A stretch of 64,000 bases of DNA from Anodontia alba. Taxonomy: Eukaryota > Mollusca > Bivalvia > Lucinida > Lucinidae. The notes beneath the pieces are model-generated. The model saw only the letters and a list, made by a program, of their open reading frames with translations. It did no database searches and had not been told where the DNA came from. The position numbers and the translations under genes were made by a program. Positions 1-11,110 of the stretch are shown here, piece by piece. Numbering within the stretch: position 1 is the first letter of the stretch; each line of letters opens with the position of its first letter. The stretch covers positions 68,540,768 to 68,604,767 of the forward strand of contig OZ024826.1 of assembly GCA_964016985.1 (NCBI GenBank), written 5' to 3'.

Positions 1-415
1 AATTAATGGGTATAAAAATCAAAGGGCAGTATATGAATAGGCCAAAATTTTGGATGATCAAGTATATGAATGGGTCCGGTTTTTCAAAGGCCAGGTATAT
101 GAATGGAGTAGGTCTGAAATACTGGCTTGCACACCCGTGCCATAATTATCCCCAAGTTACCACCACCCCCCCCCCCCACCCCCCCTCGAGTCGATTGAGA
201 CCTCAGAAAAACTGTTTCATCTCGACCAAGGGTACTCATCAAGTGGCTTGTATGGCCTGTAACATTACTGGACCATTCCAGAAACAAAAGAAATCTGATA
301 TTAAAGGTTTATAAATCTGGTCATCAAAACAAACAAACATCCTTTGATTTACCCAGTCATTAATTTTTCACATCTTTACTCAAATTACTTAAGTAACACT
401 TACCACGCTATGGGC
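1..415. other. intergenic, no gene seen
   Basis: The first 110 bases contain three loose copies of a TATATGAATGGG-like phrase about 35 bases apart. A C-rich tract lies near 165-187. The short open frames here run through these low-complexity stretches and resemble nothing I know. Confidence 0.4.
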
Positions 416-2890
416 AGATTCAGCAGACGACAAACTAATACTTTTTTTTCTTTTTTTTTTCTAGAAAATAAGATCTGACACTTCATACAAATTGTCTCCC
501 TAGGAGACAATCTGCACAAAGTGTCAAATCCTAGTATAAGGAGACAATTTGCATGAAGTGTCAGCTCCTATTTTCTAAGAAAAACAAGAGGGCCATGATG
601 GCCCTGTAATGCTCACCTGAGCAACATAGCACTTTGAGAACCTGATCTAGAACTGATCAAGGAAAACATTCTGATCAAAGTCAAAATGATTATATTAACA
701 AGTAAGACAATGTAGCATGTCTAATGGACTGTGAAATAAAGGTCAAGGTCAAATATGGATGACTGCACTCAAGAGGCCATGCTAAGATGTATGCATGTAC
801 TAAGTATCACTGGCTGTAGGAGCAATAGTTACTGAGAAACTGACCTAAACACAAACACTTCACAAGTACCAAATACCACTCTGTAGGACCAATAATTACT
901 GAGAAACTGACCTAAACAGAAAAACTTAAGAAAGTCACTGGATAGAAAAATATACATCACCTTGAAATCATCAAGACAAACATTTTGAGCAAGATTCATG
1001 ATGATCACTTCAAAAATGTGACCTGTAGGGCATCAACAAGGTTTTCCTTTGATTTGGCCAGGGTGACCTAGTTTCTGATATCAAGTGACCCAGTTTTAAA
1101 CTAGACTTAGAAATCATCAAGACAAACATTTTGAGCAATATTTATGATGATTATTTAAAAAATGTGACCTCTGAAGTGTAAATAGTTTTCTGCTGATTTG
1201 GCCTGGTGACCTAGTTTTTGACCCCACGTGACCCAGTTTTGAACTTGACCTAGAAATCATCAAGACAAACATTTTGAGCAAGATTCATGATGATTGCTTC
1301 AAAAATGTGACCGCTAGAGTGTTAACAAGGTTTTCCGCTGGTCTGGCCTAGTTTTTGACCCCAGGTGGCCCAGTTTCAAACAAAAATCATCAAGACAAAC
1401 ATTTTGAGCAAGATTCATGATGACTGCTTCAAAAATGTGACCGCTAGAGTGTTAACAAGGTTTTCTGCTGGTTTGGCCTGGTGACCTAGTTTTTGACCCC
1501 AAATGACCCAGTTTCGAACTTGACCTAAAAATCATAAGGACAAACATTTTGAGCACGAGTCATGATAATTGCTTGAAAAATGTGACCGCTAGAGTGATAA
1601 CAAGATTTTCCGCTGATTTGGCCAGGTGACCTAGTTTTTTACCCCAGGTGATCCAGTTTTGAACTTGACCTAGAAATTATCAAGACAAACATTTTGAGCA
1701 AGATTCATGATGATTGCTTCAAAAATTGGACCGCTAGAGTGTTAACAAGGTTTTCTGCTGATTTGGGCCGGCGACCTAGTTTCTGACCCCATGTGACCCA
1801 GTTTCAAACATATCCTAGAACTCATCAAGACATTGAGCAAGATTCATGATAATTGCTTGAAAAATGTGACCGCTAGAGTGTTAACAAGGTTTTCTGATGG
1901 TTTGGCCTGGTGACCTAGTTTTTGACCCCATGTGACCCAGTTTCAAACCTGACCTAGAAATCAAAAAGACAAACATTTTGAGCAAGATTCATGATGATTG
2001 CTTGAAAAATGTGACCGCTAGAGTATTAACAAGGTTTTCTGCTGATTTGGCCCAGTGACCTAGTTTTTGACTCCAAGTGACCCAGTTTCAAACTTGACCT
2101 AGAAATCATCAAGACAAACATTTTGAGCAAGATTCATGATGATTGCTTCAAAAATGTGACCGCTAGAGTGTTAAGGTTTTCTGCTGATTTGGCCCGGTGA
2201 CCTAGTTTTTGACCCCAAGTGACCCAGTTTGAACTTGACCTAGAACTCATCAAGACACACATATCGAGCAAGATTCATGATAATTGCTTCAAAAATGTGA
2301 CCGCTAGAGTGTTAATAAGGTTTTCTGCTGATCTGGCCCTGTGACCTAGTTTTTGATCCCAAGTGATCCAGTTTCGAACTTGACCTAGATTTAATAGAGG
2401 CAAACATTTTGAGCAAGTTTCATCAAGATTGGGTCAAAACTATGACCTCTAGAGTGTTAACAAGTTTTTCCTTTGATTTGACCTGGTGACCTAGTTTTTG
2501 ACCCCCAAGTAACCTAGTATTGAACTTGACCTAGATTTCATAGAGGCAAACATTCTGAGCAAGTTTCATCAAGATTGGGTCAAAACTGTGACCTCTAGAG
2601 TGTTAAGTTTTTCCTTTGATTTGACCTGGTGACCTAGTTTTTGACTCCAAGTAACCCAGTATCCAACTTGACCTAGATTTCATAGAGGCAAATATTCTGA
2701 GCAAGTTTCATCAAGATTGGGTCAAAACTGTGACCTCTAGAGTGTTAACAAACTAATTGTTGACGACGAACGATGGACGACGGACAGAGGGTGATGACAA
2801 TAGCTCACCCTGAGCTTTTGCTCAGGTGAGCTAATAAGAAAAATATTTCAAAATGTTGTCTGCTGAATTTTTTATCCAGCATGCAAAGTT
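416..2890. mobile_element. small foldback MITE split by tandem element A
   Basis: The left part (about 416-582) carries CAGCAGACGACAA and several copies of GGAGACAATTTGCATGAAGTGTCA in both orientations. The right part (about 2835-2890) carries AATATTTCAAAATGTTGTCTGCTG and ends near CAGCATGC. An uninterrupted relative at 4118-4258 joins the two halves directly, so the 583-2834 block is an insertion into this element. A better-preserved relative is at 27350-27523. Confidence 0.6.
583..2834 (+). mobile_element. tandem-repeat element A (non-autonomous)
   Basis: The left end is AAACAAGAG followed by the hairpin GGGCCATGATGGCCC (590-604) and GCTCACCTGAGC (611-622). From about 950 to 2750 there are roughly twelve head-to-tail units of about 145 bp, each containing GACCTAGAAATCATCAAGAC, GAGCAAGATTCATGATGATT and GTGACCTAGTTTTTGACCCC. 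The right end is a hairpin (2802-2832) in which AGCTCACC pairs with GGTGAGCT, running into CTAA (2831-2834). The 12-bp motif near the left end is the inverse of the one at the right end. No protein gene is visible. Elements H and I are the same family. The class is unproven; the bivalve pearl/Helitron-like group is one candidate. Confidence 0.75.
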
Positions 2891-3740
2891 TTAGTAAGGC
2901 AGGATTAGCATCTCGTCAAGGTCATGGCCTATGGCGTTTTTAACTCTTCATTGCATTATGGAATATAATTTTCGCACCTCTGCCAAGTGGCAAACAAACA
3001 ATTATTATCCATTAATTGATTGCACCTGCATATTAACATTAATTTTTGTATACGGTTTCAAACAATTGGCGGCTACTCTTTTTGATATTGGATTTTGGAA
3101 AACATAGACTGCTCCACATGACCTTGTTCAATGAGGACTGTAGAAAACCGATTTTACCAGGGCATTGATTGATTGTGTTGGGGTTTAACGACACGTCAAC
3201 CTTGTGGGTCATTTTGTGTCGTCTCCCAGAGAAAGGGAGAAAAGAGAAGAGATAGTTGAGGAACAGGGAAGAAAGAGGAACAGGAATGAAACAGAAGAAA
3301 TAAAAACATTCCCCCTCTACCCTTACCTGCTACAAGGATAGCAGGCCTTGCCCAACTGTCAGCCAATATCAGTTGAACAGGGTAAATACACTCTGGTAAT
3401 CCAGATCACTTGAGCGCTTGCGAATTCAAGCGTTTGCTTCTGGTCTATAAATAGATGGGCTTACCCAATTAGATTCATTGTGCAGCTATACATTACATGC
3501 ATCTATCTGAAACCGTATTTTCTCAGTGTAGCATGCAAATTGTTATTGCCATTTTTTTTCCCAATTTTTTCAAAGAAAACAAGTCTTGATATCTCATGTG
3601 AATCATATGCAGCAGACGATTCGCATGAAATATCAAGACTTGTTTTCTTTGAAAAAAAAAAGTTAAACTGCCGTCTGCATTTAAGAATGAACAGCTTCTA
3701 TCAACTGATAAGAGGGCAATCCTATATGGTGAGTTATTGA
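2891..3740. other. intergenic with SINE-like tail and inverted repeat
   Basis: No gene is seen. About 3165-3440 contains GGGGTTTAACGACACGTCAAC, the kind of phrase found in mollusc SINE 3' regions, followed by a purine-rich stretch. An inverted repeat is annotated separately at 3566-3656. Confidence 0.4.
3566..3656. repeat. 33-bp inverted repeat (hairpin)
   Basis: The arms at 3566-3598 and 3624-3656 are reverse complements with one mismatch, separated by 25 bases that contain CAGCAGACGA. The loop phrase links it to the CAGCAGACRA foldback family at 416, 4118 and 27350. A transcript would fold into a long stem. Confidence 0.75.
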
Positions 3741-4117
3741 CAGGCCCGGATCCAGGGGTGGGCAAAAGGGGCACATGCCCCCCAGAAGCGACCGCTAGTC
3801 ATACCTTGCCCCCGGTATTTTTCGATATTACACGCTTATGCATAAGCTACCCAGATACCTGTGATTTCCAGAAACAGGGAGTTCATAAATGATAATGAAA
3901 GAGCCATTAGTAAAAGGCATGCTGTGATTTGTGAATAACTTGTTAATATTGCCCTGCTGATAGGTAGCATATGGTCAGTTACACAGGCTTCTGTCTTATA
4001 AATACATAATTTCACACCTTACATCTTGTTATCTAGATAATGTACATGTATGAGTAGAAACGGTTTTAGCGTTCTATTAATTTGTTTTTGAGGAGATTTT
4101 AATCCTAACCACTCTCT

Positions 4118-4258
4118 CTGCTAATTCAGCAGTCGACAAATTGGTGACATTTGTCTTAATTTGCCCTTTAAACAGGATTTGACATTTCATGCAAATTGTC
4201 TCCTGTTTTCTGAGAAATGTAAGAAAAATATTTCAAAATGTTGTCTGCTAAAAAGTTA
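4118..4258. mobile_element. CAGCAG-type foldback MITE, uninterrupted copy
   Basis: It begins TTCAGCAGTCGACAAATT and ends AAATGTTGTCTGCT, with GACATTTCATGCAAATTGTC inside. It resembles the pieces at 416-582 and 2835-2890 placed side by side, which makes it a natural empty-site comparison for element A. Confidence 0.5.
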
Positions 4259-4841
4259 TCCACAGAACTAAGTGTTAATTTATTTATTTAGCCTCATCAC
4301 GAGAAACCCTGTCTTTGGAGTTACAACCAGGTATGAAATGGATCAGACTGCGCAGCTGCAGAAAAAAACTAGAGTCTTGAAAAACTGGATATGTTATACC
4401 ATCTAAGCAGTGAACAGGAAATGAAGGCGCTGATCAGACTATGCAGATGCAACAGGCTGATCTGCGCCTTTGATGTTCGCAAAGGTATAAAACAAGTTTT
4501 CTTATGGCCAGACTCTATTTATTTTTTATTGCCTCCAGGGTTGGGCAAAAGGGGAACATGCTCCCCCCCCCCCAGCCACCCACCCCCACCCCCTCCCCCA
4601 TCCCGGCATTGCAGAATAATGAATGATTTTTTTTTGGCGTTCGGTGGGTTGGTTGGGGGTGGAAGGGCATCGGAATTTGCCATCCCTCCCTTACCCCTAC
4701 CCCACCCAATCCATATATATTTGTGTAGGTGTGGTGGCTGAAGGTTATCCAGGATTCTGCATGGCTAGCACTGTAATTATCAAACTAGCCGGAATTATTT
4801 TTGCAGCGTAGAAATTACCTGCATATAAGGCGGAAGGTTTT

Positions 4842-5070
4842 ATTTGTTTTGGAGTTTTACGGCCCAGTCAACACTATTTAGGTTATTTTTGAGCCAGTCA
4901 ATTTACATAACCGCACTTCCTGGGCAGGCTTATACATAAGTGGGGTACCAGTACAGTGCACATTCTTTTGCCAGAAACTGACAACTACCCTTCTTGAATC
5001 AGTGGGAGGGAGAGAATGATCCCACAACAGAATGTTGCCCCAGCAGTTTTCGAACCCGCGACCTCCTGAA
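4842..5070 (-). mobile_element. degenerate tRNA-derived SINE
   Basis: It shares GTTTTACGGCCCAGTCAAC, TTCTTTTGCCAGAAACTGAC, CTTCTTGAATCAG and CGAACCCGCGACCTCCTG with the well-preserved SINE at 45424-45730, in the same orientation. It stops at the box B side, so the tRNA-like head is truncated. Confidence 0.6.
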
Positions 5071-5300
5071 ATTGTCAGAAAAAAAAAATCAGCCTGCAAG
5101 ATTAATGAAAATAACTTGAAAATAGCATGGAAATGCACTCTCAGGCAATCGTTTTAAAAATTTCCCGGGGAGGCCCCCGAACCCCCTTATAAGAGGGGAA
5201 ACCCCTCTCATACTCTCCCCCTCTCGCGGCTTATGCCGCTCGATACATGCCTTCGGCAGTCAATGCCCCCCAGTCTTCAGACCTTCTGGGTCCAGCCCTG

Positions 5301-5821
5301 ATTGATGATAAATTATGCCAATCTAATCTGTTTCATTCCTGAAAGTCTTATAGCTATAAACAATAAAACGCTGCAGCTATGATATTCATTCTTATCTCAT
5401 GTATCTGTATGTTTTTTAAGCCTGTTCCAGGATTTGCTGTTCTATAAAAAAAATAGCCATCAGAGGAGATGGCAAATCCCCCGACCAAACAGCCATTTCT
5501 AAATTTAGTGTATTTCAATTGATATCATGGAAATATTGAAACAGGGCAAAGTAAAAAGCTGCAAAGATAGTATGAAATGTGACCAAAATAATAAGTGAAA
5601 ACAATAATAGGTGTACTGTTAATGATTTTATTTTTGTGTGTTCTTTTTATTTTTTTTTATTTTTGCCAAAATCATCTAATATTTACTTCTGATGTGATAA
5701 TTTGTGCAGGATACACAATATTTGCAAATACTTTGAATTTGTGAGTGTACATATTCAGAAATAATAGCAAAAATAAATGCTTTTTTGAAAAGGTAAAGGA
5801 ACTTGCTGTATGTTTATTGGG
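5301..5821. other. intergenic, AT-rich
   Basis: AT-rich sequence with T and A runs. I see no gene, repeat unit or splice-supported exon. Confidence 0.4.
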
Positions 5822-7760
5822 GTAAAAAATCAACACAGCAAAAGTTGTCCTTCTTGCATGCTACACACCTTCTTGACTGATATATGTCACTACCAAAAAT
5901 TATCAAGTTATGGCCTGCACAAGATTTCCGCATCAGGGGAGATAAGTACATAATGGAGAAAATGAGCGTATACTTGAACATGACATGCCTACTGGTCCTT
6001 ATCTATGCCTCTACCAAATATTAACAAAATAGTTCAAACCACATACTCAAGTTTGGCTTAGAAATTCATTCAGGGGAGGTATCTGGAAAACAACCACAGC
6101 AGAGTTGTCTCTCTTGCATGTGACACACCTACTGGTCGTTACCAATGCCTCTACCAAATATTATCAAAATATGTCTAAGGGTATCAAAGTTATGGAGCGC
6201 ACAAGATTTTGGTTTCAGGGGAGACAACTACACAATGAAGAAGAAAGTGAGAGTTGTCTCTCTTGCAAGTGTCATGCCTACTGATCCTCCTCTTCATTTC
6301 TACCAAATATTATCATATTATCTCAAACAGTATGGGAGTTATGGCCTGCACAAGATTTTGATTTTGGCTTCAGGGGAGATAACTACATAACGAAGAAAGT
6401 GAGAGTTGTCCCTCTTGCACAGGACACACCTACTGGTCCTCTTGATTTCTACCAAACATTATCAAAATATGTCTAAGGGTATCAAAGTTATGGAGCGCAC
6501 AAGATTTTAGCTTCAGGGCTACATAACGAAGAAAGTGAATGTTGTCTCTCCTGCACACTACACTACATGCCTACTGGTCCTCCCCTTCATTTCTATCAAA
6601 TATTATCATATTACCTCAAACAGTATGGGAGTTATTGCCTGCACAAGATTTCGGCTTCAGGGGAGATAACTACTTAACAAAGAAAGTGAGAGCTGTCTCT
6701 CTTGCATGCGACACCCCTACTGGTCCTCCTCTTCATTCCTACCAAACATTACCAAAATATGTCTAAGGGTATCAAAGTTATGGAATGCACAAGGATGAGT
6801 ACAATTTCTGCTTCTGGGGAGATAACTACATAACAAATAAATCGAGAGTTCTCTCTTGCACACCACATGCCTACTGGTCCTTCTCTTCATCCCTACCAAA
6901 TATTATCAAATTATCTCAAACAGTATGGGAGTTATGGCCTGTACAAGATTTCAGCTTCAGGGGAGATAACTACATAACGAAGATAGTGAGGTTGTCTCTC
7001 ATGCACGCAACACACCTACTTGTCCTCCTCTTCATTCCCGCTAAATATTACCAAAATATGCCTAAGGGTATCAAAGTTATGGAGCGCACAAGGATGAGTC
7101 TACAATTTCTGCTTCAGGGGAGATAACTACATAATGAATGAAGTGAGAGTTCTCTCTTGCACAAGACACACCTACTGGTCCTCCTCTTTATCCCTACCAA
7201 ATATTATCAAATTATCTCAAACAGTATGGGGGTTATGGCCTGCACAAGATTTCGGCTTCAGGGGAGATAACTACATAACAAAGATAGTGAGAGCTGTCTC
7301 TCTTGCATGCGACACCCCTACTGGTCCTCCTCTTCATTCCACTAAATATTACAAAAATATATCTAAGGGTGTCAAAGTTATGGAGTGCACAAGGATGAGT
7401 CTACAATTTCTGCTTCAGGGGAAATAACTACATAAGGAATAAAGTGAGAGTTGTCTCTCTTGCACGCAACATGCCTACTGGTCTTCCTCTTCATCCCTAC
7501 CAAATATTATCAAATTATCTCAAACAGTATGGGAGTTATGGCCTGCACAAGTTTTCGGCTTCAGGGGAGATAACTACATAATGAAGACAGTGAGAGTCGT
7601 CTTGCACGTGACATGTCTACTGGTCCTCCTCTACATTCCTACCAAATATCGAAATATGTCTAAAGGTATCAAAGTTATGGAGCGCACAAGGATGTGTCTA
7701 CTGACAGACAGCCGCCATGCTGATCGCTATATCCCCCGAACCTATCAGTCAGGGGATAAT
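5822..7760 (+). repeat. tandem-repeat element C with alternating dimers
   Basis: Units of about 146 bp contain CTACCAAATATTATCAAA, CTTCAGGGGAGATAACTAC and a TACTGGTCCTCCTCTTCAT phrase. Two unit types alternate strictly: one carries GTCTAAGGGTATCAAAGTTATGG (near 6172, 6472, 6762, 7062, 7366 and 7662), the other CTCAAACAGTATGGGAGTTATGG (near 6322, 6615, 6918, 7220 and 7520). The true repeat is therefore a dimer of about 295 bp. A hairpin TATCCCC/GGGGATA followed by ATAA (7730-7760) closes the array, like the hairpin ends of the other tandem elements. Confidence 0.75.
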
Positions 7761-7783
7761 AAAAAAGGGAGAATCTGATACAC

Positions 7784-8119
7784 TTGTGTTTACAACAAGA
7801 CGTGTTGTTATCGGCCAATGCCAGTGGCGGAATAAAACACGTGTCTAATGATTTGACACAGTCGTCAATCTTTACGATAGTAAATTTGTCCAACTGTGGA
7901 GCAGTCTATGTAAACAATTCTACTGGTTACCAGTCTCACCGTGCTGAATTTGAACATATCGATTTTTACCAGGCTCCAGTACAAAAAAATAATATACCTG
8001 TTCGTTTAGCTCTGTTGGGCGGTTGGGTCTCACTAAACACCGAAATAGTTGGAGTCAGCACTCCAAACTTTTACACCGACATAATGTGGTGCCGAAAAAA
8101 TGATACGGCAGCAAAATAA
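7784..8119 (+). CDS. unrecognised 111-residue ORF
   Basis: The frame is open from an ATG just after the end of array C to a TAA. It is rich in Asn, Ser and Val with no signal peptide, membrane segment or motif I recognise. It could be an exon-like remnant of a captured or disrupted gene, or chance. No intact splice context was found and I give it no function. Confidence 0.15.
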   Translation: MCLQQDVLLSANASGGIKHVSNDLTQSSIFTIVNLSNCGAVYVNNSTGYQSHRAEFEHIDFYQAPVQKNNIPVRLALLGGWVSLNTEIVGVSTPNFYTDIMWCRKNDTAAK

Positions 8120-9801
8120 TGGCCGCTTAAGCAAGTATTTTATGCAATAGGCCTACTCCGGAAAATGCAAGTTATGAAACTTTTGTGATAAGGGCTTTCA
8201 GTCTTCTATCACTTGATAGCAATTGATAAGACAAGAAAATCCTGAAAATTAGAATTAAATATCTAATTGGGTTTGGAAGATAGGTCTGCTTAAAATTTGA
8301 CATTTCCAAATATGGTCATTGAGAAAAAATGTTTATATTTCCATAATCAAACCCAAAATTGCAAATCTGACAATACATTATTACAGCTGTACTATCCAGG
8401 CACAAGTCTGCCAAATATCATAGCATTTGGATCAAAAACATTAATTTTATGCATTATTTTATACAGCAACCCAGTACGATAAGGCATGAGAAAATTGCTC
8501 ATTTGTACCCACCTAGGTACATTTACAGCATTTTATTATATGTTCTATATACATTTTGGACGTCCATAGCTCCGGAACTACTTAACATATCAAATTGAAA
8601 TTTTCAGCATTTCTTAGTTGTGGGAAGGCTACCAAATGCATGAAGTTTAAACATTCTAGGTGCACAGGTTTCAAAGTTGGTATTTTCCGGATAAGGACTA
8701 TTACAGATATATTTTACCAGCTGTTGGTTGCATTAGACAGGTGCTTGCTTAATACAGGGTCATTTACATGGGACATCGTTTGGGGGGACCCAAAAATGGC
8801 CGTTAAAGACAGGTGCAAGCTGAATATAGGTGGTTGTAAGTACAGGTTGGACTGTATTGGAAAGGAAATGTCCCTTCTGGGGTTCAGTTATATACTGACA
8901 GGTAAAAACATCCGACTCACAATAAATTAATCTGTACAGCTGATGTTGAAATATAAATGGCACTGAAAGTTCAAAATTCTTGTTGCATTTTGTTCAACGG
9001 CTTGTACATTATGGAATTATAATGAACATTTTTGTTTATGGAAATTACTTGATTTATTGTGTTTGTTCTTCATACATTCTTACCGAGTGTAGTCAGTCAA
9101 CATTTTAAAATTGTGGACATGACAAAATTTGCAGAGAACTCCCCCAGCATGCATTTTAAAAACTTACATAAGTATAAAATTGTATTGTATATGAATTAAT
9201 CTCATAGTAAAATCATAAGCACGAATGCCTGAAAGGTATTTGATAAATTTAAAATGTGTCATTCAAAATGATATAGTAAGCTTTCCAAAACAAGCCTTCT
9301 CTTTCAAGTTTATCATAGCGGCCATATTGGATAAAAAATCAGACATTTTTGGTGTCAATCCATTTCTATGAATCTTCAAATACATGACATCAAAAAAGGT
9401 AGGTGTATTTGAAATACAGATTGTATGCAAACTTTTAAAATTGGTTTCAGGTAGCAAACCTGGGTATGCTCCCTTGAATGCAGAAAGCAGCCTCAGTGCC
9501 ACTTGGATTAACATGAGAAAATAAACATTCTGGTTTCTGTTTTGAACATTATTTTCTTTTTTTTCTATGCTGTTAATCTGAATACGCAAGATTTTGTATA
9601 CTTGGAATTTGTTAAGTATCAACTGGGCTTCCACAGAACATGCCACTTTTCGCGAAATGCAATGTAAATATATCTGCTATACAGTTGTTTTATATACAGG
9701 CATTTCCAAACTGTCTTCCTATATCAAAATAAATTGTATATCTTTCCGATTGTAGGTTTAGCAAAATTTTTATATTAGAACCTGTACTATATTACAGGTA
9801 A
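8120..9801. other. 3' flank/UTR of the beta-galactosidase gene, no other gene
   Basis: The stretch follows the GLB1-like stop codon on the minus strand and probably contains the 3' UTR. A minus-strand AATAAA (TTTATT on the plus strand at 9053-9058) is one possible poly(A) signal. The minus-strand frame at 9646-9263 resembles nothing I know. Around 8700-8870 is a phrase with ACAGGTGCAAGCTGAATA, probably part of a dispersed repeat. Confidence 0.4.
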
Positions 9802-10062
9802 TTAATGATAGAAATGCCAGTCATAGTAAGGTAGTTTTGTATTAAGATTATTGTTGGGTGTGACTGTCCCATTAATTAGTGGCTCTTTCATGAAGCTAAC
9901 GGTGCAGTTGTTAGGAATAATGCAAGGGGAGTTCTGTAGTTCAATCATCACGATCTCATTGACCCCTTTTTCGAGATAGAACTTGGGCACATACAGTCTC
10001 ACTTGCGGTCCTTTCTTTGGCCAGTACCGCCCTAGGTTATGTCCATTGATAAACAGCTGGCC
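9802..10062 (-). CDS. GLB1: beta-galactosidase-like (GLB1 family), terminal coding exon
   Basis: This is the last coding exon of a lysosomal-type acid beta-galactosidase (glycoside hydrolase family 35), which removes terminal beta-linked galactose from glycoconjugates. It encodes 86 residues and the stop (9804-9802). The signature at its start is GQLFINGHNLGRYWPKKGPQ, the conserved INGxNLGRYW motif of the C-terminal jelly-roll domain, followed by a PKFYLEKGVNEIVMIEL strand and a CTVSF strand. An acceptor (TTTCTCCACAG on the minus strand) lies at 10070-10063, and the reading frame joins in phase 0 to the exon at 32407-32299. The catalytic glutamates are in upstream exons not found here. The symbol is by family; a GLB1L-type paralogue is possible. 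Confidence 0.85.
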   Translation of the reverse strand, partial: GQLFINGHNLGRYWPKKGPQVRLYVPKFYLEKGVNEIVMIELQNSPCIIPNNCTVSFMKEPLINGTVTPNNNLNTKLPYYDWHFYH

Positions 10063-10159
10063 CTGTGGAGAAATTAGAAAATGTAGTAATATTATAAATG
10101 AGCTGCAAAATGATACAATATGTGCATCCAGCAATGACTGAAATTAGCCTGCACATCCA

Positions 10160-10475
10160 CTCAGTCTGATCAGAGACACTGATATCCACACAAAGTTTTT
10201 ATCTAGCTACAAAGCAGCCAGTGAAGACTGATCAATCTGTGTTTAGGTTGGTGCGAGTATTCTCTGCATGCACATGTCATAAGGTACATTATCTAGCTAT
10301 AGAGCAGCCAGTGAAGACTGATCAGATTGCGCCAATGTGTAGGCTGATGTGAGTATTCTCTGCATGCACATGTCAAAGGATACATTATCTGGCTATAGAG
10401 CAGCCCGTGAGGACTGATCAGACTGCACAGATGTGTAAGCTGAAGTGAGTATCCTCTGCGGGCACGTTATATGTT
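10160..10475. repeat. 96-bp tandem repeat, about 3 copies
   Basis: GAGTATTCTCTGCATGCACA recurs at 10255, 10351 and (diverged) 10447, a period of 96. Each unit also holds GAGCAGCCAGTGAAGACTGATCAGA-like sequence and ATTATCTAGCTATA. Confidence 0.75.
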
Positions 10476-11110
10476 TAATCATACAGATAGGTTCATAGAA
10501 CATAGAGGGAACACAGAGCTAAAATTCATTTGAGTAATCAGGTAGGAGTATGTCATGGGATCACATCAGTACCCGCCAACTGAGGTATCCTACTGTGAGT
10601 CCATAGCATATTTCATCACTAAACTGGCACCCTGATGTGTTTAATCATACAGATAGGTTCACAGAGCTTCAAATCCGCAGAGCAATTAGGTAGGGGTATG
10701 CTATGGGATCACACCAGAAACAGCCTACTGAGACGCCCCATAGAATGCTTCGTAAGGTACTAAACCGCTGCCCTGATATGTTGGTTCACAGAGCTCCAAA
10801 TCAGCTGAATAATCAAATAGGAGTATGTTATGGGATCACACCAGAATCTGCCTACTGAGGTGCCCCACTGTTAGTCCCCAGCATATTTCATCACTTAGCT
10901 GGTGCCCTGGCATGTTTTATCATACAGATAAGTTCACAGAACATAGAGGGAACACATAGCTTCAAAGCAGAGTAATCAGATAGAAGTATGCTACAGGATC
11001 ACACCAGATTGTTTACTGAGGCTCTCAACTGTGAATCCATATCATGTTTAAACTCCAAATTGGAGCCCCGATATGTTTAATCATACAGACCAGTTCATAA
11101 GACATAAAAT
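10476..11110. repeat. about 165-bp tandem repeat
   Basis: TCATACAGATAGGTTCA recurs near 10479, 10645, 10919 and 11082, with GGGATCACACCAGAA and a CACAGAGCTC phrase in each unit. Diverged units of the same repeat reappear at 13255-13370 and 13985-14340, so the array once continued and has been split by later insertions. Confidence 0.65.

Larger units (their letters stand above)
3741..5300. mobile_element. hAT-like non-autonomous DNA transposon
   Basis: The left end reads CAGGCCCGGATCCAGG and the right end, read on the minus strand, reads CAGGGCTGGACCCAGAAGG. These are imperfect terminal inverted repeats of the CAGGG type common in hAT elements. ATTGA occurs directly outside both ends, a partial match to a target duplication. 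A second copy of the subterminal phrase TGGGCAAAAGGGG occurs at about 4543, so two copies may be nested. A SINE copy lies at 4842-5070 and a foldback copy at 4118-4258. No transposase is visible. Confidence 0.5.

Noticed and set aside
84..314. Overlapping short open frames on both strands
   Set aside because: They run through C-rich low-complexity sequence, have no motifs, and their Pro/Gly runs come from the poly-C tract.
4391..4811. Proline/glycine-rich open frames
   Set aside because: They arise from the CCCC(A)CCC tract inside the hAT-like element, with no conserved domain.
5822..7760. CRISPR array, suggested by regular repeats
   Set aside because: Units are contiguous with no unique spacers, the period is 146 bp, and the genome is eukaryotic.
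9263..9646. 127-residue minus-strand frame downstream of GLB1
   Set aside because: No motifs, lies in the probable 3' UTR or flank, and has no splice support.
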